From assembly GCA_035533475.1 (NCBI GenBank), contig DATLTS010000066.1:1-64000 (forward strand): 64,000 nucleotides of DNA, written 5' to 3'. The DNA is from Mycobacteriales bacterium. GTDB taxonomy: Bacteria; Actinomycetota; Actinomycetes; DATLTS01. Every line of letters begins with the position of its first letter. Within the stretch, counting starts at the first letter, position 1. A program made the translations under genes and the position numbers. The notes beneath the pieces were generated by a model. That model did not search any database. It was not told the origin of the DNA and saw only the letters and a program-made list of their open reading frames with translations. Below, one piece after another: positions 27,624 to 36,019 of the stretch.

Positions 27624-28620
27624 GAGTCAATCGGGGGGCGTGACTGGTTCTGATCGGTGTCGTGCCTGTGGCGACAGGAGCGTTACGCCCCTTGTGCTTC
27701 GCGAGAACCTATTCGGTACAGGCCAGGAATTCACCTACCTGCGGTGCGATCGTTGCGCTAGCCTGTCCATAGCGGTCATTCCCGACGACATGAGCCAGTT
27801 CTACCCAGCCGCCTACTTTCGGGGACCGTTACCGAACGAAACGGTAAATCGCGGAGAGTTCAAGACCTGGCTCTTCGAATCACGTGACAGGTTCGCGGTA
27901 GGCCGCGGGTCCTTGGCTGGTTGCCTGTTCTTCCAGCTTTTCCCCAGGTACGACCTGCGCTCCTTGGTGTGGCTGGACCCGTCGCCTGGTCAGCGGCTGT
28001 TGGACGTCGGAGCAGGGACCGGAGAGTGGCTTCGCCGACTTGGGGAGTTAGGCGTACCCCTTCACCTTAGCGGCGTCGATGCCTTTGCCCCAGCCAGCGA
28101 CCTGGTTACCCCGGGTACGTTGAGCGATATCTCCGGTGAGACATGGGATCTGCTGACCTTTCATCACTCTCTCGAGCATGTAGGGGATCCGACTCTCTTC
28201 CTCGAGCAAGCGGGTCGGGTGTGCGCACCGGGAGCGAAGTTGCTCGTTGACGTCCCCACCGTGTCCTCAACGGCCTGGGCCAGATATGGCCCCGACTGGG
28301 TGCAGCTCGACGCGCCAAGACACTTCACCCTCTTTTCCCGCGAGGGGCTGATCGCTTGTGCGGTTCGCGCCGGGCTGCGCCTTATAGCCCTGCGCTATGC
28401 AAGTACCGGGTTCCAGTTCTGGGGTAGCGAACTCATCCGTTATGGGGAGCCACTTGTTGACCCAGCGGAACCCGGGCTTCTACCGCACCAGCGCGCCCGC
28501 GCTTCTTTCTCCCGTGCGCGGATGATCGGTTACGAAGCGCTGGCGCACGTGGCTAATGCGCGCCATCGGGGCGACACCCTGTGCGCAATCTTCACACCGG
28601 CTGAGATGCCTCTGCGGTGA
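27616..28620 (+). CDS. SAM-dependent methyltransferase with zinc ribbon
   Basis: A 334-residue class I methyltransferase. An N-terminal zinc-binding site (CRAC near residue 12 and CDRC near 45) precedes the SAM site LLDVGAGTGEWL (near 128) and the HHSLEHVGDP segment (near 183). The C-terminal part contains PRHFTLFSREGL, common in enzymes that modify nucleotide-linked or lipid-linked sugars. The TTG start overlaps the flippase stop. It is the last gene of the lower-GC block and probably methylates the glycan. Confidence 0.85.
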   Translation: MPESQSGGVTGSDRCRACGDRSVTPLVLRENLFGTGQEFTYLRCDRCASLSIAVIPDDMSQFYPAAYFRGPLPNETVNRGEFKTWLFESRDRFAVGRGSLAGCLFFQLFPRYDLRSLVWLDPSPGQRLLDVGAGTGEWLRRLGELGVPLHLSGVDAFAPASDLVTPGTLSDISGETWDLLTFHHSLEHVGDPTLFLEQAGRVCAPGAKLLVDVPTVSSTAWARYGPDWVQLDAPRHFTLFSREGLIACAVRAGLRLIALRYASTGFQFWGSELIRYGEPLVDPAEPGLLPHQRARASFSRARMIGYEALAHVANARHRGDTLCAIFTPAEMPLR

Positions 28621-28728
28621 GGGTCACGGCCGTATCCCCGGCGAGTTGACCGCTGTCGAAAGCGCGGCCGCGATGGTCGCCACTGCCCGCAGCTCGGCGC
28701 GCCGTGGCCGGACGTTAGGTCAGCCCCG

Positions 28729-28734
28729 TAACCT
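28729..28734 (+). promoter_or_regulatory. -10 element of a leaderless transcript
   Basis: TAACCT lies exactly six bases before the GTG at 28741, fitting the TANNNT leaderless pattern. The 120-base gap upstream marks the return to high-GC DNA and a probable new transcription unit. Confidence 0.45.
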
Positions 28735-28740
28735 CGCAGC

Positions 28741-30687
28741 GTGCGGACGCTCCTACGGCTGCGACGGCGCTCGGACCGCCTCCTCGTGCCGATCGACTTC
28801 GGTCTCGCGCTGCTCGCCTGCTACTCCGCGTACGTACTGCGCTTCGGAGGGGAACTCGTTCCGGCTTCCCTAATCGTGCGCTACCAGGCGTTGAGCCTGG
28901 GAGCGGCTGCGGGCTGGGTGGTGGCGGCACGGGCGGCCGGGTTGTACAGCCGGGCGGCCCTGCGCCGCGGTGCGTCCAACGTCGAGCCCACGGTCGGAGC
29001 GGCCTTCTGCGTCGGGCTCGCGCTGTGGATCGTCGAGGAGATCGTCACCGCCGGCAGCGTGTCGCGGGGGTGGGTCGGGCTCGTCACCTTGTTATTGATC
29101 GTCGCCGGAGTCGGGTCGCGGGCCCTAGTCCGTCGACTTCGCAGGATCCTCTCGCCGCTCGGCCTGGGGCTCGAGCGGTATGCGCTGGTGGGATCCGGCC
29201 CGGCCGTCCGTCGGCTGCGCAACGACCTGACCCGGGCTCCGGGGGCGCCCTTCGAGCTCGTCGGCGACCTTCCGGGCGAGCTAGGACCGGACGAGATCGC
29301 GGCCCGCGCGCGAGAGCTTCATCTGGATGGACTGATCATGCTCCCCGGGTCGCCGGCCGTGCAGGTAGCACAGCTCGCGGCGAGCCTGGCCGGCGAGGGC
29401 ATCGATGTGCTGCTCGCGCCCGAGGTTGGCCAGCTGGACTTACGGGTGGCGAGCATCGCCATCCTGCACGGAGTGCCCTTGTTGCGGGCCGCGGGACTTA
29501 ACCCGCGACGGCGCGGCATCCGGAGCGCCGCCCGTAAGCCCCCGGGCGGGGTGGCCATTCTCGGGACCCGAGGGATCCCGGCCAACTATGGCGGCTTCGA
29601 GACCTTCGCCGAGCGGCTCGCGCTCCATCTCGTCGCCCACGGGATCCCGACCACGGTGTACTGCCGAACGCACTTCGCGACCGAAGAATCGACGTGGCGC
29701 GGCATCCGCTTGATCACGTTGCCCACGATCCGGAACAAGTACCTCGACACGGTCGTCCATACATTCGGCTCGGCCTTGCACCTCATCCTGCGCGGCGGAC
29801 CGCGGAACGTGATCCTGTGCAACGCAGCCAACGCCCCCGTCATCCCGCTGCTGCGGGCCGCAGGCCGACGGGTCGTCCTGAACGTCGACGGCCTCGAGTG
29901 GCGGCGCAGCAAGTGGGGAAGCGCCGGGCGGACCTGGTATCGCATGGGGGAGTGGATGTCTGTACGGCTGGCCTCGGTGCTCGTCACCGACGCCGAGGAG
30001 GTGCGCACCTATTACCGGGTGCGGCACGACAGCGATTCGGTGATGATCCCCTACGGCGCTGACCTGCTCGAGCGCGGTTCCGGGCAACTACCGGCCGCGA
30101 TCCCGGTAGTCCGGGACGGCTACGTGCTCTACGTGAGTCGCTGGGAGCCGGAGAACAATCCGGTGCTGGTCGCTGCGGCGCACGCCGCATCCGGGGTGGA
30201 GTTGCCACTCGTCATGCTCGGCTCCGCGGCCTACGCCCCGGACCTCGACGTCGCGGTACGCCGCGCCGCCGCTGCCACGGCCGTGCTCCCCGGCGCAGTC
30301 TACGGTGCGGGCTACCGGGCGCTGCAGGCCAACGCGCGCTGCTACATCCAGGCCACCGAGGTCGGCGGCACCCATCCCGCGTTGATCGAGGCGATGGGCG
30401 CCGGAAACCTGTGCCTCGTCCTTGACACCCCGGAGAACCGGGAGGTTGCCGGGCCGGGCGGCGCCTGGTTCTTCGCGGACGAGACCGAACTCACCGAGCT
30501 CCTGCGGCGCGTGGAGAGACTCGATCGTGGGGAATTGTCCGTCTTGCGTACCAGGACCCGGGACTGGGCGGCCGCCCAATACTCGTGGTCGAGTGTGGGC
30601 GAGGCCTACCTGACCCTGCTGGGGGGGAGCGTCCCGAGCGACCTCAAACCCTCCCCGATCGTGTCGCGTGATGCTGCTGGGCCCTAG
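28741..30687 (+). CDS. Fusion: sugar-transferase-like membrane domain plus GT4 glycosyltransferase (DUF1972)
   Basis: A 648-residue protein. Residues 1-250 look like the N-terminal half of a polyprenyl phosphoglycosyltransferase (four membrane helices, then a Rossmann-like domain with ALVGSGPAVRRLR), but the catalytic sugar-transferase domain is absent. From about residue 263 a complete GT4 enzyme follows, starting with GGVAILGTRGIPANYGGFET, the DUF1972 signature, and ending in an EX7E-type region (ATEVGGTHPALIEAMGAG). The second domain probably adds a rhamnose-like sugar on the cytoplasmic face, with the first acting as membrane anchor or regulator. High GC. Confidence 0.85.
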   Translation: MRTLLRLRRRSDRLLVPIDFGLALLACYSAYVLRFGGELVPASLIVRYQALSLGAAAGWVVAARAAGLYSRAALRRGASNVEPTVGAAFCVGLALWIVEEIVTAGSVSRGWVGLVTLLLIVAGVGSRALVRRLRRILSPLGLGLERYALVGSGPAVRRLRNDLTRAPGAPFELVGDLPGELGPDEIAARARELHLDGLIMLPGSPAVQVAQLAASLAGEGIDVLLAPEVGQLDLRVASIAILHGVPLLRAAGLNPRRRGIRSAARKPPGGVAILGTRGIPANYGGFETFAERLALHLVAHGIPTTVYCRTHFATEESTWRGIRLITLPTIRNKYLDTVVHTFGSALHLILRGGPRNVILCNAANAPVIPLLRAAGRRVVLNVDGLEWRRSKWGSAGRTWYRMGEWMSVRLASVLVTDAEEVRTYYRVRHDSDSVMIPYGADLLERGSGQLPAAIPVVRDGYVLYVSRWEPENNPVLVAAAHAASGVELPLVMLGSAAYAPDLDVAVRRAAAATAVLPGAVYGAGYRALQANARCYIQATEVGGTHPALIEAMGAGNLCLVLDTPENREVAGPGGAWFFADETELTELLRRVERLDRGELSVLRTRTRDWAAAQYSWSSVGEAYLTLLGGSVPSDLKPSPIVSRDAAGP

Positions 30688-30695
30688 CCCGGCCC

Positions 30696-32762
30696 ATGCA
30701 ACGGTCGGCTGGACGGCGCTTCAAGCTGTTCACCCGAATGGCCGATAGCTCAGGCGTGACCGCCCTCACAGATCGCCCGCCTGCCCAGGCCGAATCGGAG
30801 CCCCGCCCACTCTCGGGCCCCCGCCGGTTCACCAAGCTCGAGGTCCCCGAGACCGTGGCAGTCCTCGGCGCGGTTGCCTGGTGGGCGATTCCCCTGACGC
30901 ACGCGGTCGGTGGGCGAACCCCCGGGGCAGTTCCCGAGGCGTTGCTGGCGATCGTGCCTGCGCTCGTTCTCACCCGCCCCTGGAGCCGGCTGCCCCGCTG
31001 GGTCCTGGCGCTCGGGCTCGCCGTCGCGGCCGGAGCGATCGCGGTCTGCGGGTTCGCGCCCACCGGCTGGACCGGCGCGGACACGGCCGCCGCGTACGTC
31101 TACGCCGTCGTGGCCTTCTGGGTGGCCATGGCCTACGCCCGAACCCCAACCCGCCAGCGGCTCCTCGCGGTCGCCGTCGCGTTGGCCGGCCTCGACCAGT
31201 TCGGGCACGCTTTCGAGCCGTTTTGGGACGGCGGCCAACCGGGTCGCACGATGGTCGGCACGTTCTACTGGCACAACCAGTACGCGGCGTTTCTGCTCGC
31301 TCCAGCGCTGGCCGGGTTGGCCCTCGTCGTCGGCGACGACCGTCGGCTGCGCCCGGTCGGCTGGGCCGTCGCGCCACTATCTGTAGCGGGCATCGTCCTG
31401 TCCACCAGCCGCGCTGCCCTGGCGTGCGCCGTAGTTGGTTGGCTCGTCGTCGGTCTGGTCGTCGCCGCTCGGAGCGGACGCCTCCGCCGGTTGGCTCGAT
31501 GGGGGGTTGCCGGTGGTCTGTGTGCGCTCGCGGTGATCGCGCTGACCGGACCGCCGTTGTTCCTGCACCGGGTATCGCCGTTCGGGGCGTTGCAGGCGCG
31601 CGCCGCCGCCGGCCAGAGCCTGGCTACGAATGGCGGGTACCGCGTCGACTTCTGGGTCGAGGCGTGGCGCGTGTTCGCCCACCACCCGGTCGCCGGCGGT
31701 GGCTACGGGTCACTTCCGGTCGCCGCTACCGGGCTTGTGCCGAGTAGCTGGGCCCGATCGACCTACGCCCACAACGGGCTCCTCCAGGCGGTCAGTGACG
31801 GCGGCCTGCTGCTTGGCGTGCCGTTCCTGCTGGCCTGCCTTGCGATCGGAACCGCGCTCCTGCGCCGCGCCTGGACGGCGTTCCGGCGCGACGGCGACGT
31901 CGTCCTCGTCGGCCTCGTCCTCGGTGCCCTAGCCCTCCTGGCGCATTCCGCCGTCGACTTCGACTGGAGCTACCCGGCACTGTTCACGATGACCGCCCTC
32001 GTGGCCGGGGCGGCGCTCGGTGGAGCGCGCCACCGCCGAACTATGCCGGACCGAGGTCGATCCGGAGGCTTCCGGGCCCTCGCGCTGCTCGCCATCACCG
32101 CGATCGTCGCCACCCCGCTGCTCGCCGCGGCTTCCACCTCATGGTCGGATGGCACCACAACGGCGCTCGAGCGGGCCAGCCACGAGTCACCGGCCACCGC
32201 CGTGGCCGCGGTGGAGCGCGCCTCCCGGCGCCCCCTCGGGGGCTACCGTCCGTGGGCCACCCTCCTGGAGTTCGCGCTTCCGGCCACCCCGGGTGGTCCG
32301 TTGAGGCTGCCACGGCAGGTGGTTCTCCAGGCTCTGGTCGGGACCTCGGCCGCCGCTCAGGTCGACCGCCGACTGGCCGTCGAACGGGTTCGTGCGCTCG
32401 CCCTTCTCGGTGAACCAGTGGCGGCCCGAAAAGCACTCGACGTCGCGTTGGCCAGCCTGCACGGCGATCTCGGCCCGGTGGCCGACCTGGTCGGGCTGGC
32501 CTATGCCGATCTCGGCGATCGAGCAGCCGCGCGCCGGATCCTGGTGACCGACCTCATCCAGTCGGTGGCGGCCCAGTCGCTGGCGGCGTCGTCTGACGTT
32601 GCTGCCCTCCTCGCGATCGACGCCAATGCGCTCGACGAGGTAGATCGTTGCGCATGGGCCCTCGCTTCCCCGGGAGCCCACGGCACCTTGGACGGGCTGT
32701 CCGCGCCGGCCGCACCCGCGGACCCCGCGTCGTGCCCGGCCGAACTGGCGGCCGCTTCGTGA
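30696..32762 (+). CDS. Wzy_C/O-antigen-ligase-family protein with TPR-like tail
   Basis: A 688-residue protein with about twelve membrane helices. The Wzy_C loop is visible (SRAALACAVVGW, then FWVEAWRVFAHHPVAGGGYGS and YAHNGLLQAVSDGG, whose Arg and His are typical of ligases). A soluble C-terminal region of about 200 residues contains TPR-like helices. The family transfers lipid-linked glycans to lipid A, to polymers or, in PglL/TfpO, to pilins. With a pilus operon directly downstream, pilin or exopolysaccharide ligation is a reasonable guess. Starts at 30696, 30738 or 30759 are all possible. Confidence 0.82.
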   Translation: MQRSAGRRFKLFTRMADSSGVTALTDRPPAQAESEPRPLSGPRRFTKLEVPETVAVLGAVAWWAIPLTHAVGGRTPGAVPEALLAIVPALVLTRPWSRLPRWVLALGLAVAAGAIAVCGFAPTGWTGADTAAAYVYAVVAFWVAMAYARTPTRQRLLAVAVALAGLDQFGHAFEPFWDGGQPGRTMVGTFYWHNQYAAFLLAPALAGLALVVGDDRRLRPVGWAVAPLSVAGIVLSTSRAALACAVVGWLVVGLVVAARSGRLRRLARWGVAGGLCALAVIALTGPPLFLHRVSPFGALQARAAAGQSLATNGGYRVDFWVEAWRVFAHHPVAGGGYGSLPVAATGLVPSSWARSTYAHNGLLQAVSDGGLLLGVPFLLACLAIGTALLRRAWTAFRRDGDVVLVGLVLGALALLAHSAVDFDWSYPALFTMTALVAGAALGGARHRRTMPDRGRSGGFRALALLAITAIVATPLLAAASTSWSDGTTTALERASHESPATAVAAVERASRRPLGGYRPWATLLEFALPATPGGPLRLPRQVVLQALVGTSAAAQVDRRLAVERVRALALLGEPVAARKALDVALASLHGDLGPVADLVGLAYADLGDRAAARRILVTDLIQSVAAQSLAASSDVAALLAIDANALDEVDRCAWALASPGAHGTLDGLSAPAAPADPASCPAELAAAS

Positions 32763-32770
32763 CCCACCCG

Positions 32771-32798
32771 TACAGCACGGGCGCAAGGCCGCCGATGA
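32771..32798 (+). promoter_or_regulatory. FliA/WhiG-type promoter of pilB
   Basis: TACA (32771-32774), 16 bases, GCCGATGA (32791-32798). It lies 43 bases before the pilB GTG. Spacing and -10 sequence match the other four sites of this set; the -35 is the weakest of the five. Confidence 0.6.
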
Positions 32799-32841
32799 AT
32801 CGCCCAGGGAGCCCGTTCGACCGCGGACCGGAGGTGTCACC

Positions 32842-34503
32842 GTGAAGCAGCTAGGTGACATCCTGCTGCAGGACGGCCTGGTCGATGCGGCACAGCTGGC
32901 CCAGGCCTACGAAGAGCATCAGCGGGTGGGCCGAAGCCTCGGCCGGGTCTTGGTCGAACGCGGGATCCTTTCCGAGTCCCAGCTTGTCTCGGCCCTAGCC
33001 ACGCAGATCGGGCTCAAGTTCGTCGACCTCGCCGACTACCAGGTCGACGCGTCGGCGGTCGCGCTCGTCCCATCGGCGGTCTGCCGCCGCTACACCGCTC
33101 TGCCGATCGGTCGGGAGGACGGCAAGCTCGTCGTCGCGATGGCCGATCCAGCCAACGTTTTCGCGCTCGACGACATCCGCTCGCTCACCGGGCTGGACGT
33201 CAAGCCGGTCGTCTCGACCCGCGGTGACGTGCTCAGCGCCATCAACCGTTTCCACCGGGTCGAGGGCGACCTCGACGACCTCACCGTCTCGATGGGGGCC
33301 GACGAGGACGAGGACCTCACCGACGTCCACGACGTGGTCGAGGACGCTCCGATCGTCAAGTTCGTCAACCTGCTGATCACCCAGGCCGTGCAGGACCGGG
33401 CTTCGGACATCCACGTGGAGCCGACCGAGCGTGACCTTCGGGTTCGGTTCCGCATCGACGGTGTGCTGCACGAGATCATGCGGTCCCCGAAGAGCATCCA
33501 GTCCGGCGTGGTAAGCCGCCTGAAGATCATGGCAGACATCAACATCGCCGAGCGCCGGATTCCCCAGGACGGGCGGCTGTCGGTCGTCGTCAACGGCAAC
33601 AAGGTCGATCTCCGGGTGGCCACCCTCCCCACGGTCTGGGGGGAGAAGGTGGTCATGCGGATCCTGGACAACGCCACAGCCATGCTGAAGCTGTCCGACC
33701 TCGGCTTCGGCGATGCGAACTACGAGCGTTACGCACAGAGCTTTTCCAAGCCCTACGGGATGATCCTGGTGACTGGCCCGACCGGCTCGGGTAAGTCGAC
33801 GACGTTGTACGCGACGCTGAACATCGTCTCGAAGCCCGAGGTCAACGTCATCACCGTCGAGGACCCGGTCGAGTACCGGCTGGCCGGGACGAACCAGGTG
33901 CAGACCAACTCGAAGGCGGGTCTCACCTTCGCCTCCGCGCTGCGCTCGATCCTGCGCTCCGACCCCGACATCGTGCTGATCGGCGAGATCCGCGACCACG
34001 AGACCGCCCAGATCGCCATCGAAGCGTCGCTCACCGGCCACCTCGTGCTGTCCACCCTGCACACCAACGACGCGCCCAGTGCGATCACCCGGTTGATCGA
34101 AATGCAGATCGAGCCGTTCCTCGTCGGGTCCGCGCTCGACTGCATCCTCGCCCAGCGTTTGGCGCGCCGGCTCTGCACCCGATGCCGGGAGGCATACACC
34201 CCGACCCGGGAGCAGCTGATCGGCTCCCGGTTCCCATGGGAGGACGGCATGGACCTTCCGACGCTGTACCGGGCGCAGGGCTGCTCGGCGTGCGCGAAAA
34301 CCGGCTACAAGGGCCGGCTCGCGCTGCATGAGGTCATGGTGGTGACCGAGGAGATCGAGCGGCTCGCGGTGGAACGCGCGTCCGCGGCACAGATCGGACA
34401 CACCGCCCGCGAGCAGGGCCTGGTCACCCTGCGTGAAGACGGCATGGCGAAGGTGCTCAAAGGTGTGACGTCACTCGAGGAGATCCTCCGAGTGGTGGTG
34501 TAA
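32842..34503 (+). CDS. pilB: Type IV pilus extension ATPase PilB
   Basis: A 553-residue GspE/PilB hexameric ATPase that powers pilus extension. Walker A GPTGSGKSTTLYA is near residue 312, the Asp box and Walker B region DIVLIGEIRDHET near 374, and a CTRC/CSAC tetracysteine zinc site near 446 and 477. The first 65 residues hold two tandem repeats of the form LGxxLxxxGLVxxxQLxxAxxxQ, matching the c-di-GMP-binding MshEN motif. The GTG start has a GGAGGTG ribosome site. It follows a sigma-28-like promoter. Confidence 0.96.
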   Translation: MKQLGDILLQDGLVDAAQLAQAYEEHQRVGRSLGRVLVERGILSESQLVSALATQIGLKFVDLADYQVDASAVALVPSAVCRRYTALPIGREDGKLVVAMADPANVFALDDIRSLTGLDVKPVVSTRGDVLSAINRFHRVEGDLDDLTVSMGADEDEDLTDVHDVVEDAPIVKFVNLLITQAVQDRASDIHVEPTERDLRVRFRIDGVLHEIMRSPKSIQSGVVSRLKIMADINIAERRIPQDGRLSVVVNGNKVDLRVATLPTVWGEKVVMRILDNATAMLKLSDLGFGDANYERYAQSFSKPYGMILVTGPTGSGKSTTLYATLNIVSKPEVNVITVEDPVEYRLAGTNQVQTNSKAGLTFASALRSILRSDPDIVLIGEIRDHETAQIAIEASLTGHLVLSTLHTNDAPSAITRLIEMQIEPFLVGSALDCILAQRLARRLCTRCREAYTPTREQLIGSRFPWEDGMDLPTLYRAQGCSACAKTGYKGRLALHEVMVVTEEIERLAVERASAAQIGHTAREQGLVTLREDGMAKVLKGVTSLEEILRVVV

Positions 34504-34547
34504 CGGCTCGAGCGCCTCGCGGCGTCGGGTGGGCTGACCCGTTCGGC

Positions 34548-34575
34548 TCAAGCCCGCTGCTCCCGCCGCCGATGC
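34548..34575 (+). promoter_or_regulatory. FliA/WhiG-type promoter of pilT
   Basis: TCAA (34548-34551), 16 bases, GCCGATGC (34568-34575). The ATG at 34572 falls inside this -10, which argues that translation starts at GTG 34614 instead. The site shares about 30 of 46 positions with the Roadblock-gene promoter region. Confidence 0.7.
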
Positions 34576-34613
34576 CCTCTGGGAACGCCAATCGTCGAGG
34601 GGACGACACGATC

Positions 34614-36005
34614 GTGGACAACTTTGGACCATCCGACGCGGGGTCGGCTGACCTGTCCGGCACCGGCTCGGTCTCGCCGCTTGACCCGAGCTGGTCCGTG
34701 CCCAATCGATCCGAGCCCGCCTGGATCGGGTCCGCGCCGGTGAACACGGTCGCTCCCACCTCGGTGTTGCCCGACCTGGCCCCCCCGGCGCCGGTGACGG
34801 GTCCGGTGGTACCCGCCCCGACACCGGCCGGTGAGGACTCGCCCGGGTACGTGCGGGCCAGCTCGCCAACGACATCGGTTCCTGAGGTACCGGAGACCGG
34901 CTACGGCCGGGCCGTGATCGAGGAAAACACCGACGTCGAGAGCGGAATGCTCACCGACCTGCTGATCACCCTCCTCGAGTCTGGCGGCTCCGACCTGCAC
35001 ATCACCGCAGGCGCGCGCCCGACCCTGCGCGTGCACGGCTCGCTTCAGCAGATGCAGGATCGGCCCGAGCTGACGCCCCCGGTCATCCAGCGGATGCTCT
35101 ACGCGGTCCTCACCCAGCGTCAGCGGGAGAAGTTCGAGGAGAACCTCGAGTTCGACTTCGCCTACTCGGTGCCCGGTCGGGCCAGGTTCCGGGTGAACAT
35201 CTACCGGCAGCGCGATGCCCTCGGTGCGGCCTTCCGGCTGATTCCTTTCGAGATCAAGAAGCTGGAAGACCTCGGACTACCACCTTCGATCTCCAACTTC
35301 TCGATGATGCCACGCGGGTTCGTGCTGGTGACCGGTCCGACCGGGTCCGGGAAGTCCACCACTCTCGCCTCGATCGTCGATCTCGCGAACCGGCAGCGCA
35401 AAGACCACATCATGACCATCGAGGACCCGATCGAGTTCCTCCACCGGCACCAGTCCTGTCTCGTGAACCAGCGGGAGGTCGGCGAGGACACCCACTCGTT
35501 CGGGAATGCCTTGAAGCACGTTCTCCGGCAGGACCCGGACATCGTTCTGGTCGGCGAAATGCGTGACCTCGAGACGATCTCGGTGGCGCTCACCGCCGCG
35601 GAGACCGGTCACCTGGTCTTCGCAACGCTGCACACCCAGGACGCCGCGCAGACCATCGACCGGGTGATCGACGTCTTCCCGCCCCACCAGCAGCAGCAGA
35701 TCCGCGTGCAGCTCGCCGGAACGCTCCAGGGCGTGGTCTGCCAGACGCTTTGCAAGACCTACAACGGGCAAGGACGGGTCGTTGCGACCGAGGTGCTGGT
35801 GGCGACGCCGGCGATCCGCAACCTGATCCGTGAGGGAAAGACCCACCAGATCTACTCCACACTGCAGGCCGGCGCCAAGCACGGGATGCACACGATGGAC
35901 CAGCACCTCGCCGAGCTCGTCAAGGGGGGCCAGATCACGTACGAAACCGCCCTGGAGAAATGCCACCACGTCGAGGACTTCAATCGCCTCTGCGGCCGAA
36001 GCTGA
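34614..36005 (+). CDS. pilT: Type IV pilus retraction ATPase PilT
   Basis: A 463-residue ATPase from GTG 34614. The first 100 residues are a Pro/Ser-rich disordered extension not found in proteobacterial PilT. The core has the PilT N-terminal motif (SGGSDLHITAGARPTLRVHG), Walker A GPTGSGKSTTLAS, Asp box EDPIEFLH and Walker B region DIVLVGEMRDLET. An AGGGGA run lies upstream of the GTG, at slightly long distance. It drives pilus retraction and so twitching. Confidence 0.95.
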   Translation: MDNFGPSDAGSADLSGTGSVSPLDPSWSVPNRSEPAWIGSAPVNTVAPTSVLPDLAPPAPVTGPVVPAPTPAGEDSPGYVRASSPTTSVPEVPETGYGRAVIEENTDVESGMLTDLLITLLESGGSDLHITAGARPTLRVHGSLQQMQDRPELTPPVIQRMLYAVLTQRQREKFEENLEFDFAYSVPGRARFRVNIYRQRDALGAAFRLIPFEIKKLEDLGLPPSISNFSMMPRGFVLVTGPTGSGKSTTLASIVDLANRQRKDHIMTIEDPIEFLHRHQSCLVNQREVGEDTHSFGNALKHVLRQDPDIVLVGEMRDLETISVALTAAETGHLVFATLHTQDAAQTIDRVIDVFPPHQQQQIRVQLAGTLQGVVCQTLCKTYNGQGRVVATEVLVATPAIRNLIREGKTHQIYSTLQAGAKHGMHTMDQHLAELVKGGQITYETALEKCHHVEDFNRLCGRS

Positions 36006-36019
36006 AGGGTTAGCCAACA

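Noticed and set aside
32763-32841. A second c-di-GMP riboswitch before pilB (GGGCGCAAGGCC resembles part of GEMM)
   Set aside because: The GNRA hairpin, the CGCAAAGCC motif and the closing helix are missing. Only the promoter-like element is supported.
32995-34401. A 468-codon minus-strand frame opposite pilB
   Set aside because: It is a shadow of the conserved PilB frame with composition typical of antisense GC-rich DNA.
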